Part shown: piece by piece, positions 6,998 to 17,430 of the stretch
How positions within the stretch are numbered: the first letter of the stretch is position 1
Layout of the letters: each line of letters begins with the position of its first letter
Source: Corynebacterium timonense
GTDB lineage: Bacteria > Actinomycetota > Actinomycetes > Mycobacteriales > Mycobacteriaceae
DNA length: 64,000 nucleotides
Assembly (NCBI RefSeq): GCF_900105305.1
Contig: NZ_LT629765.1
Span: 2,356,001-2,420,000 of the forward strand
Reading direction: 5' to 3'
The notes under the pieces: generated by a model
The model's database searches: none
What the model was told of the DNA's origin: nothing
Seen by the model: only the letters and a program-made list of their open reading frames with translations
Made by a program: the position numbers and the translations under genes

Positions 6998-8194
6998 CTA
7001 CCGCAGCAATGGCCGCGACCACAGCGTAAGCACCGCGCCCGCCCCGAGGGCGAGGGCGGCCGTGGCGAGCAGGGTGCCGGGCAGGAAACCCGCGTCGACG
7101 GTCAGCGCCCCGAGCGCCGAGCCCGAGGCGATGCCCACCTGGAACGTGACCACGTAGATCGCCGAGGCGCGGTCCTGGTTCTCGCGGCCCGCGAAGAGGA
7201 ACAGCGTGGTCGCCGACGTCGGCTGCGCCCCCGCGCCCGTGCCAATCGCCGCCACGAGCAGGAACACCAGCACCAGGGCGGCGACCCCCTGCGCCGCGAG
7301 CGCCCCCAGCCCCGCGGCCGCCGCCAACAGCAGCAACACCTGGGCGAGCCCGTTCATCCGCAGCATGCGCTTGTCCACACGCCGCCCGGCCACCACCACA
7401 CCGACAATGCCGAACAGCCCGTAGAGCGACAGCCCCGGCGCCACGAGCTCGGGCGCGGTGACGCGCTCGATGATGAGGCCCAGGTAGGTGTAGGTGGCAA
7501 ACACCGAAGTGACCGCGAGCAGAAGGAACACGATGAGGGAGGGCAGCGCGGAGCGGGTCCGGGCCTCCTCGTCGCCCGCCTGTGCCCGCACCGCCGGCAT
7601 CGGTGGCAGCGTGGCCAACAGCACCACGACCGACAGGGCCACGCCCGCCCCGATCGCCCACGTGGCCGCCCGCCACCCGACGCTGGTGCCGAGGAACGTG
7701 GCCAGAGGGGAGCCCGCCACCAGCGCCATCGTCGAGCCCATCGACACCACCGCGATCGCCTTGCCCGTGCGCCCCGGCCCGGCCAGGCGCGCCGCCATGG
7801 GGTTGACCAGCGACCAGAACACCCCGTGCGTGAGCGCGGCGGTGACGCGGGCAGCCACGAGCATGGCGTAGTTCACCGCGGTGGCCTGCAGAATCACGCC
7901 CGCGGCGAGGAAGAAGAGGGTGGCGATGTAGACGGGCCGCCGGTCGAGGCGGCTCGTCCACGAGATCAGCGGGATGGTCACGACGGCGACGACGCCCGCG
8001 TAGACCGTCATGAGGAGCCCGATGCTGCCCTCCGTGACGCCGAGGTCCGCGGCCATGGGTGTGATGAGCCCCACGACGAACATCTCGTATGTGACGTAGA
8101 CGAAGGCGGCGAAGCCCATCGCCGTGAGTGGCACGAACGGGAACCTGTCGGGAGCGGCGGTGGGGGCTGTGGGGGCTGTGGAGGGCACAGCCAC
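6998..8194 (-). CDS. DHA1-type MFS transporter
   Basis: This 398-residue protein has twelve hydrophobic segments and the MFS loop 2-3 region SWTSRLDRRPVYIATLFF. It resembles AraJ/NepI-like drug:H+ antiporters of the DHA1 group (start: FVYVTYEMFVVGLITPMAADLGV). The N-terminus has a short Thr/Ala/Pro-rich leader, and ATG 8194 begins it. The substrate cannot be read from the sequence; arabinose-like sugars, purine nucleosides and drugs are typical for relatives. It stands alone on the minus strand, divergent from the YwaF-type gene. Confidence 0.8.
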   Translation of the reverse strand: MAVPSTAPTAPTAAPDRFPFVPLTAMGFAAFVYVTYEMFVVGLITPMAADLGVTEGSIGLLMTVYAGVVAVVTIPLISWTSRLDRRPVYIATLFFLAAGVILQATAVNYAMLVAARVTAALTHGVFWSLVNPMAARLAGPGRTGKAIAVVSMGSTMALVAGSPLATFLGTSVGWRAATWAIGAGVALSVVVLLATLPPMPAVRAQAGDEEARTRSALPSLIVFLLLAVTSVFATYTYLGLIIERVTAPELVAPGLSLYGLFGIVGVVVAGRRVDKRMLRMNGLAQVLLLLAAAAGLGALAAQGVAALVLVFLLVAAIGTGAGAQPTSATTLFLFAGRENQDRASAIYVVTFQVGIASGSALGALTVDAGFLPGTLLATAALALGAGAVLTLWSRPLLR

Positions 8195-8246
8195 AAACTA
8201 GCCCCCCGCGCTAGCCCGTGCGAACCTGTGGCGCCGCTGGGAGTGT

Positions 8247-8266
8247 GTGATAGTGTGCCTTATCAC
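8247..8266. promoter_or_regulatory. Inverted repeat in the divergent MFS / YwaF control region
   Basis: GTGATA-N8-TATCAC forms a perfect 6-bp inverted repeat between the divergent start codons at 8194 and 8307. It could be a shared operator; no regulator gene is adjacent, so the assignment is weak. Confidence 0.25.
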
Positions 8267-8306
8267 TCATCAGCACTCTGGAATGCATCGGGAATAACAG
8301 CGAGCC

Positions 8307-9047
8307 ATGCCCTATACCCCGCCTGATTGGACCTCGAGAAACGGCAGGTCCTACCGCACGATCACCCAGTTTGATCGGCGTCACCTTGGCGTACTCGTCC
8401 TCGTGATCGTCCTGTGCGGCGTCCTCGTCGTGGCGGTGCGCTCCCTGCCGCGTTCGACCGCGAAGGCCGCCCGGAAGGTCGCCGGCGCGGTCCTCGGCGT
8501 CTGCTCCTTCGCCTACTACCTGTGGGTCCTTGCGCCCTCGCGCATCGTGTGGGACGAGACCGCCCCCTTCCACATCACCGACATCTTGCGGGTGATCACG
8601 CCGCTCGCCTTAGCGACGTCCAACCCAACCGCCTCCGCACTGTCCTATTACTGGGGTTTCCTGCTCAACCCCATGGCCCTGCTGTTTCCCGACATGGCCT
8701 ACGTGCTCGACCGGCCGCGCCTGCAGGAGCTCGCCTACTGGTTTTTCCATACCGCGGCCTTTGTCGTGCCCACCGTGCTCACCTTCGCGCTCGGCTACCG
8801 CCCGACGTGGCGCGACTTCCGCGTGACCACGGCCATCACCCTCGCCTGGGCGGCCTTTGCCACGCAGGTCAACCGCGTCACGGGTGGCAACTACGTCTTC
8901 CTCTCCGGCTACCCGCGCGGCTGGTCCATCCTGCAGCTCATGGGCCGCTGGCCCTACTACATCCCCGTCGCCGCCGTCGGCGTGATCGGTGGGTGGGCGA
9001 TCATGACGTGGCTGTGGCCCCACAACCGCCAGCCAGCAGCGCGGTAG
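8307..9047 (+). CDS. YwaF/TIGR02206-type integral membrane protein
   Basis: The 246-residue protein has six or seven predicted helices and the hallmarks of the YwaF (TIGR02206) family: HITDILRVITPLALATSNP near the second helix, a conserved YYWGFLLNPMALLFPD segment, and GGNYVFLSGYP followed by SILQLMGRWPYYIPV near the end. The family has no known biochemical function. ATG 8307 was chosen as the first in-frame start, and the polar N-terminus (about 28 residues) precedes the first helix. Its 3' end overlaps the convergent nnr gene by 47 bp. Confidence 0.8.
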   Translation: MPYTPPDWTSRNGRSYRTITQFDRRHLGVLVLVIVLCGVLVVAVRSLPRSTAKAARKVAGAVLGVCSFAYYLWVLAPSRIVWDETAPFHITDILRVITPLALATSNPTASALSYYWGFLLNPMALLFPDMAYVLDRPRLQELAYWFFHTAAFVVPTVLTFALGYRPTWRDFRVTTAITLAWAAFATQVNRVTGGNYVFLSGYPRGWSILQLMGRWPYYIPVAAVGVIGGWAIMTWLWPHNRQPAAR

Positions 9048-10488
9048 CCGGCCTGATGTGCGCGGCGATCACGCTCGCGCTCGTCGGTGCTTCGCCGTAG
9101 GCAGTGGCCGCCGCTAGCTTCGCCGCCGCCGCGTGGACCTGCACGGCCTGGGCCACCTCGTCGCCGCGGGCCATCCGGGCGCCCGCTACGCCGGCCAAGA
9201 CGTCCCCGGACCCCGGGGTCGCCGCCCACGAGTTGCCGGCGTCAACGATTGTGCAACGCCCACCGTTGGGCTCAGCGATGATGGTGGAGCGCCCCTTGAG
9301 CAGTACGGTGCAGCCGAGCAGGTCAGCGAGCTCCCGAGCCGTGGCAAGCCGGTCCTTGTCCTCGAGACCGACGGCGTCAGCCAGGCGCTTCGCCTCCCCG
9401 TCGTGCGGGGTGACCACCGTGGCGGCAGTGCGCTCGCGCAGCGCGCGGCGCAGGTGCGCGTGGGTGGCCAGGAGGGTGAGCCCGTCGGCGTCGATAAGCA
9501 GCGGCTCCTCGCGGGCGATGAGCCACGCGAGCTCGTCGGCGGCAGCCTCATCGGTGCCCGCGCCGGGGCCGTACACCCACGCCTGGACGCGGCCGGTCCG
9601 CTCTAGGTCGGGCGCCGCCACGACCTCGGGGTGCGCGCGGACGACCTCCGCGGCCTGCGGCCCCGCGTAGCGCACCATCGCCGGGGTCGCCGCCACCGCC
9701 CCCGCCACGCACAGCAGCGCCGCCCCCGGGTACGTCGAGCTCCCAGCGCGGATGCCCACGACGCCGCCCGAGTACTTGTCGTCGCGCGCGCCGGGCTCGA
9801 GCGAGGGGGCCGGCAGCGGGCCGAGGGGGACGAGCCCGTCCGGCCACGCGCGCTCCGGACAGACCGCGCGGGCGATTGTCACGTCCGCGGCGCGGCTGAG
9901 CTCGCCGGCCACGCCGCCGATGTCCGCCACCAGGGCCGTGCCGCACTCCGGGGCGAGCGCATGTGCCACGCGCCAGCCGCCGAACGTGACGGTGACGTCG
10001 GCGTCGACGCGCACCTCGCCCGCCACACCCGTGTCCGCCTCGACGCCGCTGGGGACGTCGACGGCGAGGACCTGGCGGGCGGCGGTGAGGGGACTGGCCA
10101 GTGAGGAGGGCAGGCCGCCGGACCCGCTGAGGCCGAGGATGCCGTCGATAAGCAGGTCGTAGCCCGTCTCGGGCGGGCCGCTGAGAAGCTGCCCCCCGGC
10201 GTTGCGGAACGCCTCGAGGGCGGGGGAGTGGGCGGTGCCGAACACGCACCACGCGTCGACGCGGTGGCCGCCGAGCGCGAGCTCCGCCCCGGCGTAGAGC
10301 GCGTCCCCGCCGTTGCCGCCTGTGCCCACGAGCAGCACCACCCTCGAGGGGTGCCCGAGCATCTCCTCGGCGGCGCGGAACACAGCGTGAGCCGCCTTCT
10401 TCATCAGCTCATCCGGGGCGTCCTGCGCCTCAAGCAGCGGCTTTTCGGCCGCGCGGATCTGGTCTGCGGTGTAGGCCTCGTGGAACAT
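9001..10488 (-). CDS. nnr: Bifunctional NAD(P)H-hydrate epimerase / ADP-dependent dehydratase
   Basis: This 495-residue fusion repairs hydrated NADH and NADPH. Residues 1-210 are the YjeF_N epimerase domain, with LVGTGGNGGDALYAGAELALGG and the catalytic Asp region LLIDGILGLSGSGG. Residues about 220-480 are the ribokinase-like dehydratase, with YGPGAGTDE, LLIDADGLTLLA, TVVTPHDGEAKRLA and AATPGSGDVLAGVAGA. The domain order is that of the E. coli YjeF-type Nnr. The C-terminal 15 residues extend beyond the usual end and overlap the YwaF gene. Two GCTTATCGACG words (9489 and 10143) encode its two Leu-Ile-Asp stretches. Confidence 0.9.
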   Translation of the reverse strand: MFHEAYTADQIRAAEKPLLEAQDAPDELMKKAAHAVFRAAEEMLGHPSRVVLLVGTGGNGGDALYAGAELALGGHRVDAWCVFGTAHSPALEAFRNAGGQLLSGPPETGYDLLIDGILGLSGSGGLPSSLASPLTAARQVLAVDVPSGVEADTGVAGEVRVDADVTVTFGGWRVAHALAPECGTALVADIGGVAGELSRAADVTIARAVCPERAWPDGLVPLGPLPAPSLEPGARDDKYSGGVVGIRAGSSTYPGAALLCVAGAVAATPAMVRYAGPQAAEVVRAHPEVVAAPDLERTGRVQAWVYGPGAGTDEAAADELAWLIAREEPLLIDADGLTLLATHAHLRRALRERTAATVVTPHDGEAKRLADAVGLEDKDRLATARELADLLGCTVLLKGRSTIIAEPNGGRCTIVDAGNSWAATPGSGDVLAGVAGARMARGDEVAQAVQVHAAAAKLAAATAYGEAPTSASVIAAHIRPATALLAGGCGATATS

Positions 10489-10497
10489 AGCGCCATG

Positions 10498-11304
10498 CTA
10501 CGCGGGGGCTGCCCCCTGGCACCCGGGGCACCAGAACAGGTTGCGCCCCTCCACCTTCTTTGTGGCGATGGGCGTGCCGCACACAAAGCACGGTTCGCCG
10601 GCGCGGCGGTAGACGTAGACCTCGCCGCCGTGGTCGTCGGCGCGGGCAGGGCGCCCCATCGCCTCGGGGGAGTGCTCGTCGCGCACGGTGTCGATCCGCC
10701 CGTGGGCGACGCCGTAGCGCATGAGCTGGACAAGGTCGCCCCAGAGCGCATCGAACTGCGCGCGCGTGAGCTCGCGCCCAGGCAGGAAGGGGGAGATACC
10801 CAGGCGGAACAGCGGTTCGGCGCGGTAGATGTTGCCCACTCCGGCGAAGAGCTTCTGGTCCATCATGAGAGAGCCGATGGAACGCCGGGAGGCGTGCACG
10901 CGCTCCCACAGAGCGTCAGGGTCGGCGTCCTCGCGCAGCGGGTCCTCGCCGGCGCGGTCGATGATCCCCTGCAGCTCGGCGGGGGAGAGGTAGCGGCAGT
11001 ACTGCGGGCCGCGCAGGTGGGCGGCCCCGGTGCCGTTGCTCAGGCGGAGGCGGATCTGCCCCCACACATCCCCGACGGGTTCGAAGCGCAGGGAGCCGAT
11101 GAGCCCGAGGTGGATGTGGACGGTGTGGCCGGAAGAAAACGCCAAAAAGAGGTGTTTTCCCAGGGCTTCGGCCTGAAGCAGGAGGGAGGCGTCGATAAGC
11201 GATGCCTCGAAGCGCCCCTGAGGCGAGGTGGCCTCGAGGGGCGCGTCGCGGTAGTGCGCGTTGAGGTGGCGGGCAAGCCGGTGCAGAACGTGGCCTTCGG
11301 GCAT
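10498..11304 (-). CDS. nei: Endonuclease VIII-type DNA glycosylase/AP lyase (Fpg/Nei family)
   Basis: The 268-residue enzyme starts MPEGHVLHRLA: after Met removal, Pro is the Schiff-base nucleophile and Glu3 the general acid, as in Nei2 of actinobacteria. A helix-two-turn-helix region near MMDQKLFAGVGNIYRAEPLF and a C-terminal zinc finger (CFVCGTPI, then FWCPGCQ) are intact. It excises oxidised pyrimidines and nicks the backbone. It lies 9 bp from nnr on the same strand, so cotranscription is likely. It is followed by only five residues after the last zinc ligand, which is normal for this family. Confidence 0.9.
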   Translation of the reverse strand: MPEGHVLHRLARHLNAHYRDAPLEATSPQGRFEASLIDASLLLQAEALGKHLFLAFSSGHTVHIHLGLIGSLRFEPVGDVWGQIRLRLSNGTGAAHLRGPQYCRYLSPAELQGIIDRAGEDPLREDADPDALWERVHASRRSIGSLMMDQKLFAGVGNIYRAEPLFRLGISPFLPGRELTRAQFDALWGDLVQLMRYGVAHGRIDTVRDEHSPEAMGRPARADDHGGEVYVYRRAGEPCFVCGTPIATKKVEGRNLFWCPGCQGAAPA

Positions 11305-11322
11305 CCCCCCACCTTAGGGCGG

Positions 11323-11820
11323 CTAGTGGTGGTCGATGGGCTCCGGGGTGACCACGATGCCGTCGGCGTCCGCGTAGAGGAAGTGGCCGGGGTGGAACTC
11401 CACCCCGCCGATGACCACGCGGGAGTTCACGGAGCCGACGCCGTCCTTGGAGGACTTGCGCGGGTTAGTGCCCAGCGCCTTGCAGCCGAACTGCATCGTT
11501 GCCACCTCGGCGGAGTCGCGGATCGCGCCGTTGATGACCACACCGGCCCAGCCGTTGTCCACGCCGGCCTGCGCGATCTTGTCGCCCATGAGCGCGGTGT
11601 GCACGCTGCCGTGGCCGTCGACGACGAGGACCTTGCCGCGGCCGGGGGAATTGAGCATCTTCTTCACCAGGCCGTTGTCCTCGAAGCAGGTAATGGTGAC
11701 GATCTCCCCGCAGAACGAGGTGACGCCGCCAAAGTCAGTGAACTGAGTGTCGCAGCTGGCCAGCTGCTCCTGGTCGCCGTAGAGGTCGGCGATGTCTGCT
11801 GTTGCCATGCAGGAAGGCAT
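11323..11820 (-). CDS. rraA: RraA-family protein
   Basis: A 165-residue protein of the RraA/HMG-aldolase fold: [10 protein letters not shown] at the start, [54 protein letters not shown] and the C-terminal [11 protein letters not shown]. The Gly-x-x-Arg-Asp (GAIRD) and Asp positions that bind metal in class II aldolases of the same fold are present. It may regulate RNase E or act as 4-hydroxy-4-methyl-2-oxoglutarate aldolase; the sequence does not decide. Initiation may be at ATG 11808 ([10 protein letters not shown]) instead of 11820. It lies downstream of aceA, separated by a terminator hairpin. Confidence 0.88.
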   Translation of the reverse strand: MPSCMATADIADLYGDQEQLASCDTQFTDFGGVTSFCGEIVTITCFEDNGLVKKMLNSPGRGKVLVVDGHGSVHTALMGDKIAQAGVDNGWAGVVINGAIRDSAEVATMQFGCKALGTNPRKSSKDGVGSVNSRVVIGGVEFHPGHFLYADADGIVVTPEPIDHH

Positions 11821-11859
11821 GTTGTTTCTCCTCGTTGTGGTGCGGCGGGGCCGGTACGC

Positions 11860-11886
11860 AAAAAGGGGAAACCCGGAGGTTTCCCC
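11860..11886 (-). terminator. Rho-independent terminator of aceA
   Basis: GGGGAAACC at 11865-11873 and GGTTTCCCC at 11878-11886 form a 9-bp stem with a 4-nt loop. Five A residues at 11860-11864 give the U tract when read on the minus strand, 25 bp after the aceA stop codon. Confidence 0.85.
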
Positions 11887-11912
11887 CTAGCGCTTAGCCA
11901 GTTCGTTGCCGG

Positions 11913-13208
11913 TTAGAACTGAGACTCCTCGGTGGAGCCCTTCAGGGCGGCGGTGGAGGTGTTCGGGTCGACGGTGGTGGCGATGGTGTCGAAGTAGCCG
12001 GCGCCGACCTCGCGCTGGTGCTTCACGGCGGTGAAGCCGCGCTCCTCGGCGGCCTTGAACTCGCGGTTCTGCAGGTCCACGAAGGCGGTCATGCCCTCGC
12101 GCGCGTAGCCGTGAGCCAGGTCGAACATGCCGTAGTTGAGGGCGTGGAAGCCGGCCAGGGTGATGAACTGGAAGGCGAAGCCCATGGCGCCGAGCTCCTT
12201 CTGGAACGTGGCGATCTCCTCCGGGGAGAGGTGCTTGGACCAGTTGAAGGACGGGGAGCAGTTGTAGGCGAGCAGCTGGTCCGGGAACTCGGCCTTGACG
12301 GCCTCGGCGAACTTCTTGGCCAGCTCGAGGTCCGGGGTGCCGGTCTCCATCCAGATCAGGTCCGCGTACGGGGCGTAGGACTTCGCGCGGGCGATGCACG
12401 GCTCGATGCCGTTCTTGACGTAGTAGTAGCCTTCGGCGGACTTCTCGCCGGTGAGGAACTCGCGGTCGCGCTCGTCGACGTCGGAGGTGATGAGGGTCGC
12501 GGCCTCGGCGTCGGTGCGGGCGACGATGAGGGTCGGGGTGTTGGCAACGTCGGCGGCCAGGCGGGCCGAGGTCAGGGTGCGGATGTGCTGCTGGGTCGGG
12601 ATGAGCACCTTGCCGCCGAGGTGGCCGCACTTCTTCTCGGACGCGAGCTGGTCCTCCCAGTGGGTGCCGGCGGCGCCGGCGGCGATCATGGCCTTCTGCA
12701 GCTCGTAGACGTTGAGGGCGCCGCCGAAGCCGGCCTCACCGTCGGCGACGATCGGGACAACCCAGTTGTCCACGGAGGTGTCGCCCTCGACGCGGGCGAT
12801 CTCGTCGGCGCGGAGCAGAGCGTTGTTGATGCGGCGGACAACGTTCGGCACGGAGTTCGCCGGGTAGAGGGACTGGTCCGGGTAGGTGTGGCCCGCCAGG
12901 TTGGCGTCGCCAGCGACCTGCCAGCCGGAGAGGTAGACGGCCTTCAGGCCGCCGCGGACCTGCTGGACCGCCTGGTTACCGGTCAGAGCGCCGAGGGCGT
13001 GGATGTAGGAGCCGTCGCGCTTGGACACGCCCTCCCACAGGATCTCGGCGCCGCGCTTTGCCAGCGTGTGCTCCTCGATCACGGTGCCCTGCAGCTTCTC
13101 AACCTGCTCGGCGGTGTAGTCGCGGCGGATGCCTTCCCAGCGCGGGTTCTCGTCCCAGTCCTTCTGGATCTCCGCTGCGGTACGCGCCTTACCGGTGTTG
13201 GTCGTCAT
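11913..13208 (-). CDS. aceA: Isocitrate lyase
   Basis: The 431-residue enzyme splits isocitrate into glyoxylate and succinate, the first glyoxylate-shunt step. It has the catalytic [11 protein letters not shown] loop (nucleophile Cys near residue 194), the metal/substrate region [34 protein letters not shown] and [15 protein letters not shown]. Length agrees with C. glutamicum-type ICL (432). ATG 13208 has a GAAAGGGG ribosome site; a longer frame to 13247 adds only non-family residues. It is divergent from malate synthase across a 446-bp control region and ends at a strong terminator. Confidence 0.96.
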   Translation of the reverse strand: MTTNTGKARTAAEIQKDWDENPRWEGIRRDYTAEQVEKLQGTVIEEHTLAKRGAEILWEGVSKRDGSYIHALGALTGNQAVQQVRGGLKAVYLSGWQVAGDANLAGHTYPDQSLYPANSVPNVVRRINNALLRADEIARVEGDTSVDNWVVPIVADGEAGFGGALNVYELQKAMIAAGAAGTHWEDQLASEKKCGHLGGKVLIPTQQHIRTLTSARLAADVANTPTLIVARTDAEAATLITSDVDERDREFLTGEKSAEGYYYVKNGIEPCIARAKSYAPYADLIWMETGTPDLELAKKFAEAVKAEFPDQLLAYNCSPSFNWSKHLSPEEIATFQKELGAMGFAFQFITLAGFHALNYGMFDLAHGYAREGMTAFVDLQNREFKAAEERGFTAVKHQREVGAGYFDTIATTVDPNTSTAALKGSTEESQF

Positions 13209-13654
13209 GGTGAAGTAGCCCCTTTCGCTGGACTTCCGTGCCTGCATGCACTCAGGCCCATCAATGTGAAGTGCGCCACGATGAATTGGCGTTGCCCGCT
13301 AGTATTGCGAGTTCCGCCACATGAGTCAACACCCTGGGATTGTTAGGTTTCGCGTGGGGGGATGGGGTCACACTGCTAATTTTGCGAACCTTAGCGAACC
13401 GATCTTTTCGGCACGCCCAGGGCTCGCGCAGCTCGCGGGCTGTTTGCGGCGGCGGCCCAGGGGGTGATGGCGGGGGGAGGAAAGCGAGATAGGCAGACCA
13501 TCCAATGTTGCTCGCGGGGGTGGAAACGGTTGTTTCATTGGAAAATCTGTTTACTTCCGTGACCTCCATCACTAACCTCAATCGAGTACGTCCAGCTAAC
13601 AGAGGCAGGCGCGTAGCGACGCCCCGCACCCTCCAACGAAAGGATCCCGCCCTC
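13209..13654. promoter_or_regulatory. aceA-aceB divergent control region with RamA/RamB-like motifs
   Basis: No protein is supported in this 446-bp spacer. TGGGGGG (13355-13361) and TGGGG (13363-13367) are tandem matches to the TG4-6 motif of RamA, and the complement of 13380-13392 reads AAGGTTCGCAAAA, close to the 13-bp RamB motif of C. glutamicum. Both regulators control acetate and glyoxylate genes there. The motif matches are by eye; the aceB ribosome site AACGAAAGGA lies at 13636-13645. Confidence 0.45.
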
Positions 13655-15862
13655 ATGACCGCACCTCGTTTCGACGGCTCCAGCGACCCCACGGAACGCG
13701 TCGAGGTGGCGGGCCTCCAGGTGGCCCGCCCGCTGCACGACTTCGTCGCCGAGCAGCTGCTCCCGGAGATCGGCATCGACGCCGCCGAGTTCTGGGAGAA
13801 GACCGCGGCCTACTTCGCCGAGCTGACGCCGAAGAACAAGGCGCTGCTCGAGCGCCGCGACGAGCTGCAGCGCCAGCTCGACGACTACTACCGCGCGCAC
13901 CCCGGCCAGCCCGACCCGGCCGAGCACGAGGCGTTCCTGCGCGAGATCGGCTACCTGGTGGAGCAGCCCCGCGAGGAAAAGATCCGCACCGCCAACGTCG
14001 ACACGGAGTTCGCCGAGGTCGCCGGCCCGCAGCTCGTGGTCCCCATCACCAACGCCCGCTTCGCCATCAACGCGGCCAACGCCCGCTACGGCTCGCTGTA
14101 CGACGCGCTCTACGGCACCGACGTCATCTCCGAGGAGGGCGGCGCCGAGCCGGGCACGAGCTACAACCCGGTCCGCGGCGACAAGGTGATCGCTTGGGCG
14201 CGCGACTTCCTCGACCGCGGCGTGCCGCTCGAGGGGGCGCGCCACGCGGACGTCGAGAAGTACTCCGTGGCCGGCGGGCGCTTCGCGGCGACGGTCAACG
14301 GCGAGGAGCGCGGCCTGGCGCAGCCCGAGCTCTACGTCGGCTACCAGGGCTCCGAGGACGCCCCGGAGGGCATCGTGCTGCGCCACAACGGGCTGCACAT
14401 CATCATCCAGATCGACCCCGAGCACCCGGTGGGTAAGACGGACAAGGCCAACGTCAAGGACGTGCTGCTTGAGGCGGCCGTCAGCTCCATCATGGACTTC
14501 GAAGACTCCGCCGCGGCCGTCGACGGCGCCGACAAGGCCGCCGCCTACGCCACGTGGTTCGGCCTGAACAAGGGCGATATTTCGGAGACCGTCACCAAGG
14601 GCGACAGGACCTTCGAGCGCACCCAGGCCGACGACCTCACCTACACCGCCGCCGACGGCAGCGGCGAGGCCCGCCTGCACGGCCGCGCGATGATGCTGTG
14701 CCGCAACGTCGGCCACCTCATGACCACCCCCGCCATCCTCGTCGACGGCGAGGAGGTGCCCGAGGGGCTTCTCGACGGCCTGCTCACCGTCGCCGCCGCC
14801 ATCCCCGGCCTGCGGGAGGACAACCCGCGCCGCAACTCGCGCACGGGCTCGATGTACATCGTCAAGCCCAAGCAGCACGGCCCGGAGGAAGTCGCCTTCA
14901 CCAACGAGATCTTCGACCGGGTCGAGGAGATCCTCGGCCTGCCGGCGCACACCGTCAAGGTCGGCGTGATGGATGAGGAGCGCCGCACCTCCGTCAACCT
15001 CGACGCCTGCATCGCGGGCGCCGCCGACCGCCTCGTGTTCATCAACACGGGCTTCCTCGACCGCACGGGCGACGAGATCCACACCTCCATGTACGCCGGG
15101 CCCTTCGTGCGCAAGGCCGACCTGCAGACCGCCCCGTGGAAGCAGGCCTACGAGGACAACAACGTCGACGCCGGCATCGAGCACGGCCTGCCCGGCCGCG
15201 CCCAGATTGGCAAGGGCATGTGGGCGGAGACCGAACACATGGCCGCGATGGTGGAAAAGAAGGTGGGCCAGCCGAAGGAAGGCGCGAACACCGCGTGGGT
15301 GCCCTCGCCGACGGGCGCGACGCTGCACGCCACTCACTACCACGAGGTCGACGTCGCAGCCGTCCAGGAGCAGCTGCGCTCCGCCGGGCGCCGCGACAGC
15401 CTCGCCGCGCTGCTCACCGTCCCCGTCGCCGAGGGCGACACCTGGTCGGAGGAGGAAAAGCGCGAGGAGGTGGACAACAACTGCCAGTCCATCCTCGGCT
15501 ACGTCATCCGCTGGGTCGAGCAGGGCGTCGGCTGCTCCAAGGTGCCCGACATCCACAACGTCGACCTCATGGAGGACCGCGCCACCCTGCGCATCTCCTC
15601 GCAGCTTCTGGCCAACTGGATCGCCCACGGCGTTGTCACGAAGGAACAGGTGCTCGAGTCCCTCCAGCGCATGGCGAAGGTCGTCGATAAGCAAAACGAG
15701 GGCGACGCGAACTACCGGCCCATGGCCCCGGACTACGACGCGTCCATCGGCTTCCAGGCGGCGAAGGACCTCATCTTCGAGGGCACGACCTCCCCGGCCG
15801 GCTACACGGAGCCGATCCTCCACGCCCGCCGCCGCGAGTTCAAGCAGGCGCACGGCCTGTAG
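13655..15862 (+). CDS. aceB: Malate synthase G
   Basis: The 735-residue single-chain malate synthase condenses glyoxylate with acetyl-CoA, completing the shunt begun by aceA. It has the G-isoform length (about 720-740), the N-terminal segment [38 protein letters not shown], the metal/catalytic stretch [40 protein letters not shown] and [20 protein letters not shown] near the end. ATG 13655 follows an AAAGGA site. A minus-strand open frame covering the whole gene is a high-GC shadow. Probably controlled with aceA by carbon-source regulators. Confidence 0.96.
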   Translation: MTAPRFDGSSDPTERVEVAGLQVARPLHDFVAEQLLPEIGIDAAEFWEKTAAYFAELTPKNKALLERRDELQRQLDDYYRAHPGQPDPAEHEAFLREIGYLVEQPREEKIRTANVDTEFAEVAGPQLVVPITNARFAINAANARYGSLYDALYGTDVISEEGGAEPGTSYNPVRGDKVIAWARDFLDRGVPLEGARHADVEKYSVAGGRFAATVNGEERGLAQPELYVGYQGSEDAPEGIVLRHNGLHIIIQIDPEHPVGKTDKANVKDVLLEAAVSSIMDFEDSAAAVDGADKAAAYATWFGLNKGDISETVTKGDRTFERTQADDLTYTAADGSGEARLHGRAMMLCRNVGHLMTTPAILVDGEEVPEGLLDGLLTVAAAIPGLREDNPRRNSRTGSMYIVKPKQHGPEEVAFTNEIFDRVEEILGLPAHTVKVGVMDEERRTSVNLDACIAGAADRLVFINTGFLDRTGDEIHTSMYAGPFVRKADLQTAPWKQAYEDNNVDAGIEHGLPGRAQIGKGMWAETEHMAAMVEKKVGQPKEGANTAWVPSPTGATLHATHYHEVDVAAVQEQLRSAGRRDSLAALLTVPVAEGDTWSEEEKREEVDNNCQSILGYVIRWVEQGVGCSKVPDIHNVDLMEDRATLRISSQLLANWIAHGVVTKEQVLESLQRMAKVVDKQNEGDANYRPMAPDYDASIGFQAAKDLIFEGTTSPAGYTEPILHARRREFKQAHGL

Positions 15863-15926
15863 GCACCACTGATGGCGGCGTGGGCGCGCTAGACTTTCTT
15901 CGTTCTCACGCGAAAGGACGGCGCCC

Positions 15927-17420
15927 ATGCCCTATTCCATCGGTTTCGACCGAGACACGTACATCAAAATGCAGTCGGAGCACATCAGTGCCCGGCGCAG
16001 CGCGATCGGCGGCACGCTCTACCTCGAGATGGGGGGCAAGCTTTTCGACGACCACCACGCGTCCCGGGTCCTGCCCGGCTTCACCCCGGACAACAAGATC
16101 GCCATGCTCGAGCGCATCAAGGACGAGGTCGAAATCATGGTGTGCGTCAACGCGGGTGACATCCTGCGCCAGAAGGTCCGCGCCGACCTCGGCATCACCT
16201 ACGAAGACGACGTGCTCAGGCTTGTCGACGCCTTCCGTGACCTCGGGTTCCTCGTCGACAACATCGTGGTCACCCAGGTGGAGGACGGCACACCGCAGGT
16301 CGAGGCGTTCATCAGCCGCCTGCAGCGCCTCGGGCTTAAGGTCGCGCGCCACCGCGTCATCCCCGGCTACCCCAACGACACGGCCCGCATCGTCTCCGAC
16401 GAGGGCTTCGGCCTTAACGAGTACGCCGAAACCAGCCGCGACCTCATTGTCATGACCGCGCCGGGGCCCGGCTCCGGCAAGCTGGCCACCTGCCTGAGCC
16501 AGGTCTACCACGAGCACAAGCGCGGCAAAAAGGCTGGCTACGCCAAGTTCGAAACCTTCCCCATCTGGAACCTCCCGCTCAGCCACCCCGTCAACCTGGC
16601 CTACGAGGCCGCCACCGCGGACCTCGACGACATCAACGTCATCGACCAGTACCACCTCGAGGCCTACGGCGAGAAGGTCTCCAGCTACAACCGCGACATC
16701 GAGGTCTTCCCGCTCCTGCGTTCCCTGCTGCGCGAAGTCACCGGCGAAGAGCCCTACCAGTCGCCCACCGACATGGGCGTGAACATGGCGGGCCACTGCA
16801 TCTCCGACGACGCCGCCTGCCGCCACGCCGCCGAGCAGGAAATTATCCGCCGCTACTACAAGGCCCTCGTCGACGAGCGCCGCGCCGAGGCCGACTCCAC
16901 CATCTCCGACCGGATCGCCACCGTCATGCGCAAGGCCGACTGCACCGTCAGCGACCGCGCCGTCGTCGCCCCCGCCCTCGAGGTCGCCGAGCGCACCGGC
17001 AACCCCGGGGTCGCCCTCGAGCTTGCCGACGGCCGCATCGTCACCGGCAAGACCTCCGACCTGCTCGGCCCTTCCGCCGCCGTCGTCCTCAACGCCCTCA
17101 AACTCCTGGCCGGTATCCCCGACGACATCCACCTGCTGTCCCCGGCCTCCATCGAGCCGATCCAGTCACTCAAGACCGTCTACCTCGGTTCCTCCAACCC
17201 ACGGCTGCACACCGACGAGGTTCTCATCGCCCTCTCCGCCTCCGCCGCCGCCAACCCCGACGCCCGCCGCGCCCTCGACATGCTGCCCCAGCTGCGCGGC
17301 TGTGACGCCCACGCCACCACCATCCTCGGCTCCGTCGACGAGGGCATCTTCCGCAGCCTCGGCGTTATGGTGACCTCGGAGCCGCAGTACTGGAAGAAGT
17401 CGCTCTACCACAAGCACTAG
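15927..17420 (+). CDS. DUF1846 (UPF0371) family protein
   Basis: This 497-residue protein belongs to the DUF1846 family, with its characteristic start [42 protein letters not shown], the nucleotide-binding-like [47 protein letters not shown] and the [12 protein letters not shown] segment. Structures exist for the family, but no reaction is established; the P-loop-like GPGSGK suggests nucleotide binding. ATG 15927 has a GAAAGGA site. The last codons, CAC AAG CAC TAG, are the left copy of an 11-bp direct repeat that reappears after repeat array B. Confidence 0.9.
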   Translation: MPYSIGFDRDTYIKMQSEHISARRSAIGGTLYLEMGGKLFDDHHASRVLPGFTPDNKIAMLERIKDEVEIMVCVNAGDILRQKVRADLGITYEDDVLRLVDAFRDLGFLVDNIVVTQVEDGTPQVEAFISRLQRLGLKVARHRVIPGYPNDTARIVSDEGFGLNEYAETSRDLIVMTAPGPGSGKLATCLSQVYHEHKRGKKAGYAKFETFPIWNLPLSHPVNLAYEAATADLDDINVIDQYHLEAYGEKVSSYNRDIEVFPLLRSLLREVTGEEPYQSPTDMGVNMAGHCISDDAACRHAAEQEIIRRYYKALVDERRAEADSTISDRIATVMRKADCTVSDRAVVAPALEVAERTGNPGVALELADGRIVTGKTSDLLGPSAAVVLNALKLLAGIPDDIHLLSPASIEPIQSLKTVYLGSSNPRLHTDEVLIALSASAAANPDARRALDMLPQLRGCDAHATTILGSVDEGIFRSLGVMVTSEPQYWKKSLYHKH

Positions 17421-17430
17421 GCCTGGTGTG

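Noticed and set aside
13535..15928. 797-residue minus-strand frame over malate synthase
   Set aside because: Antisense shadow; no domain and no ribosome site, while the plus strand is a full malate synthase G.
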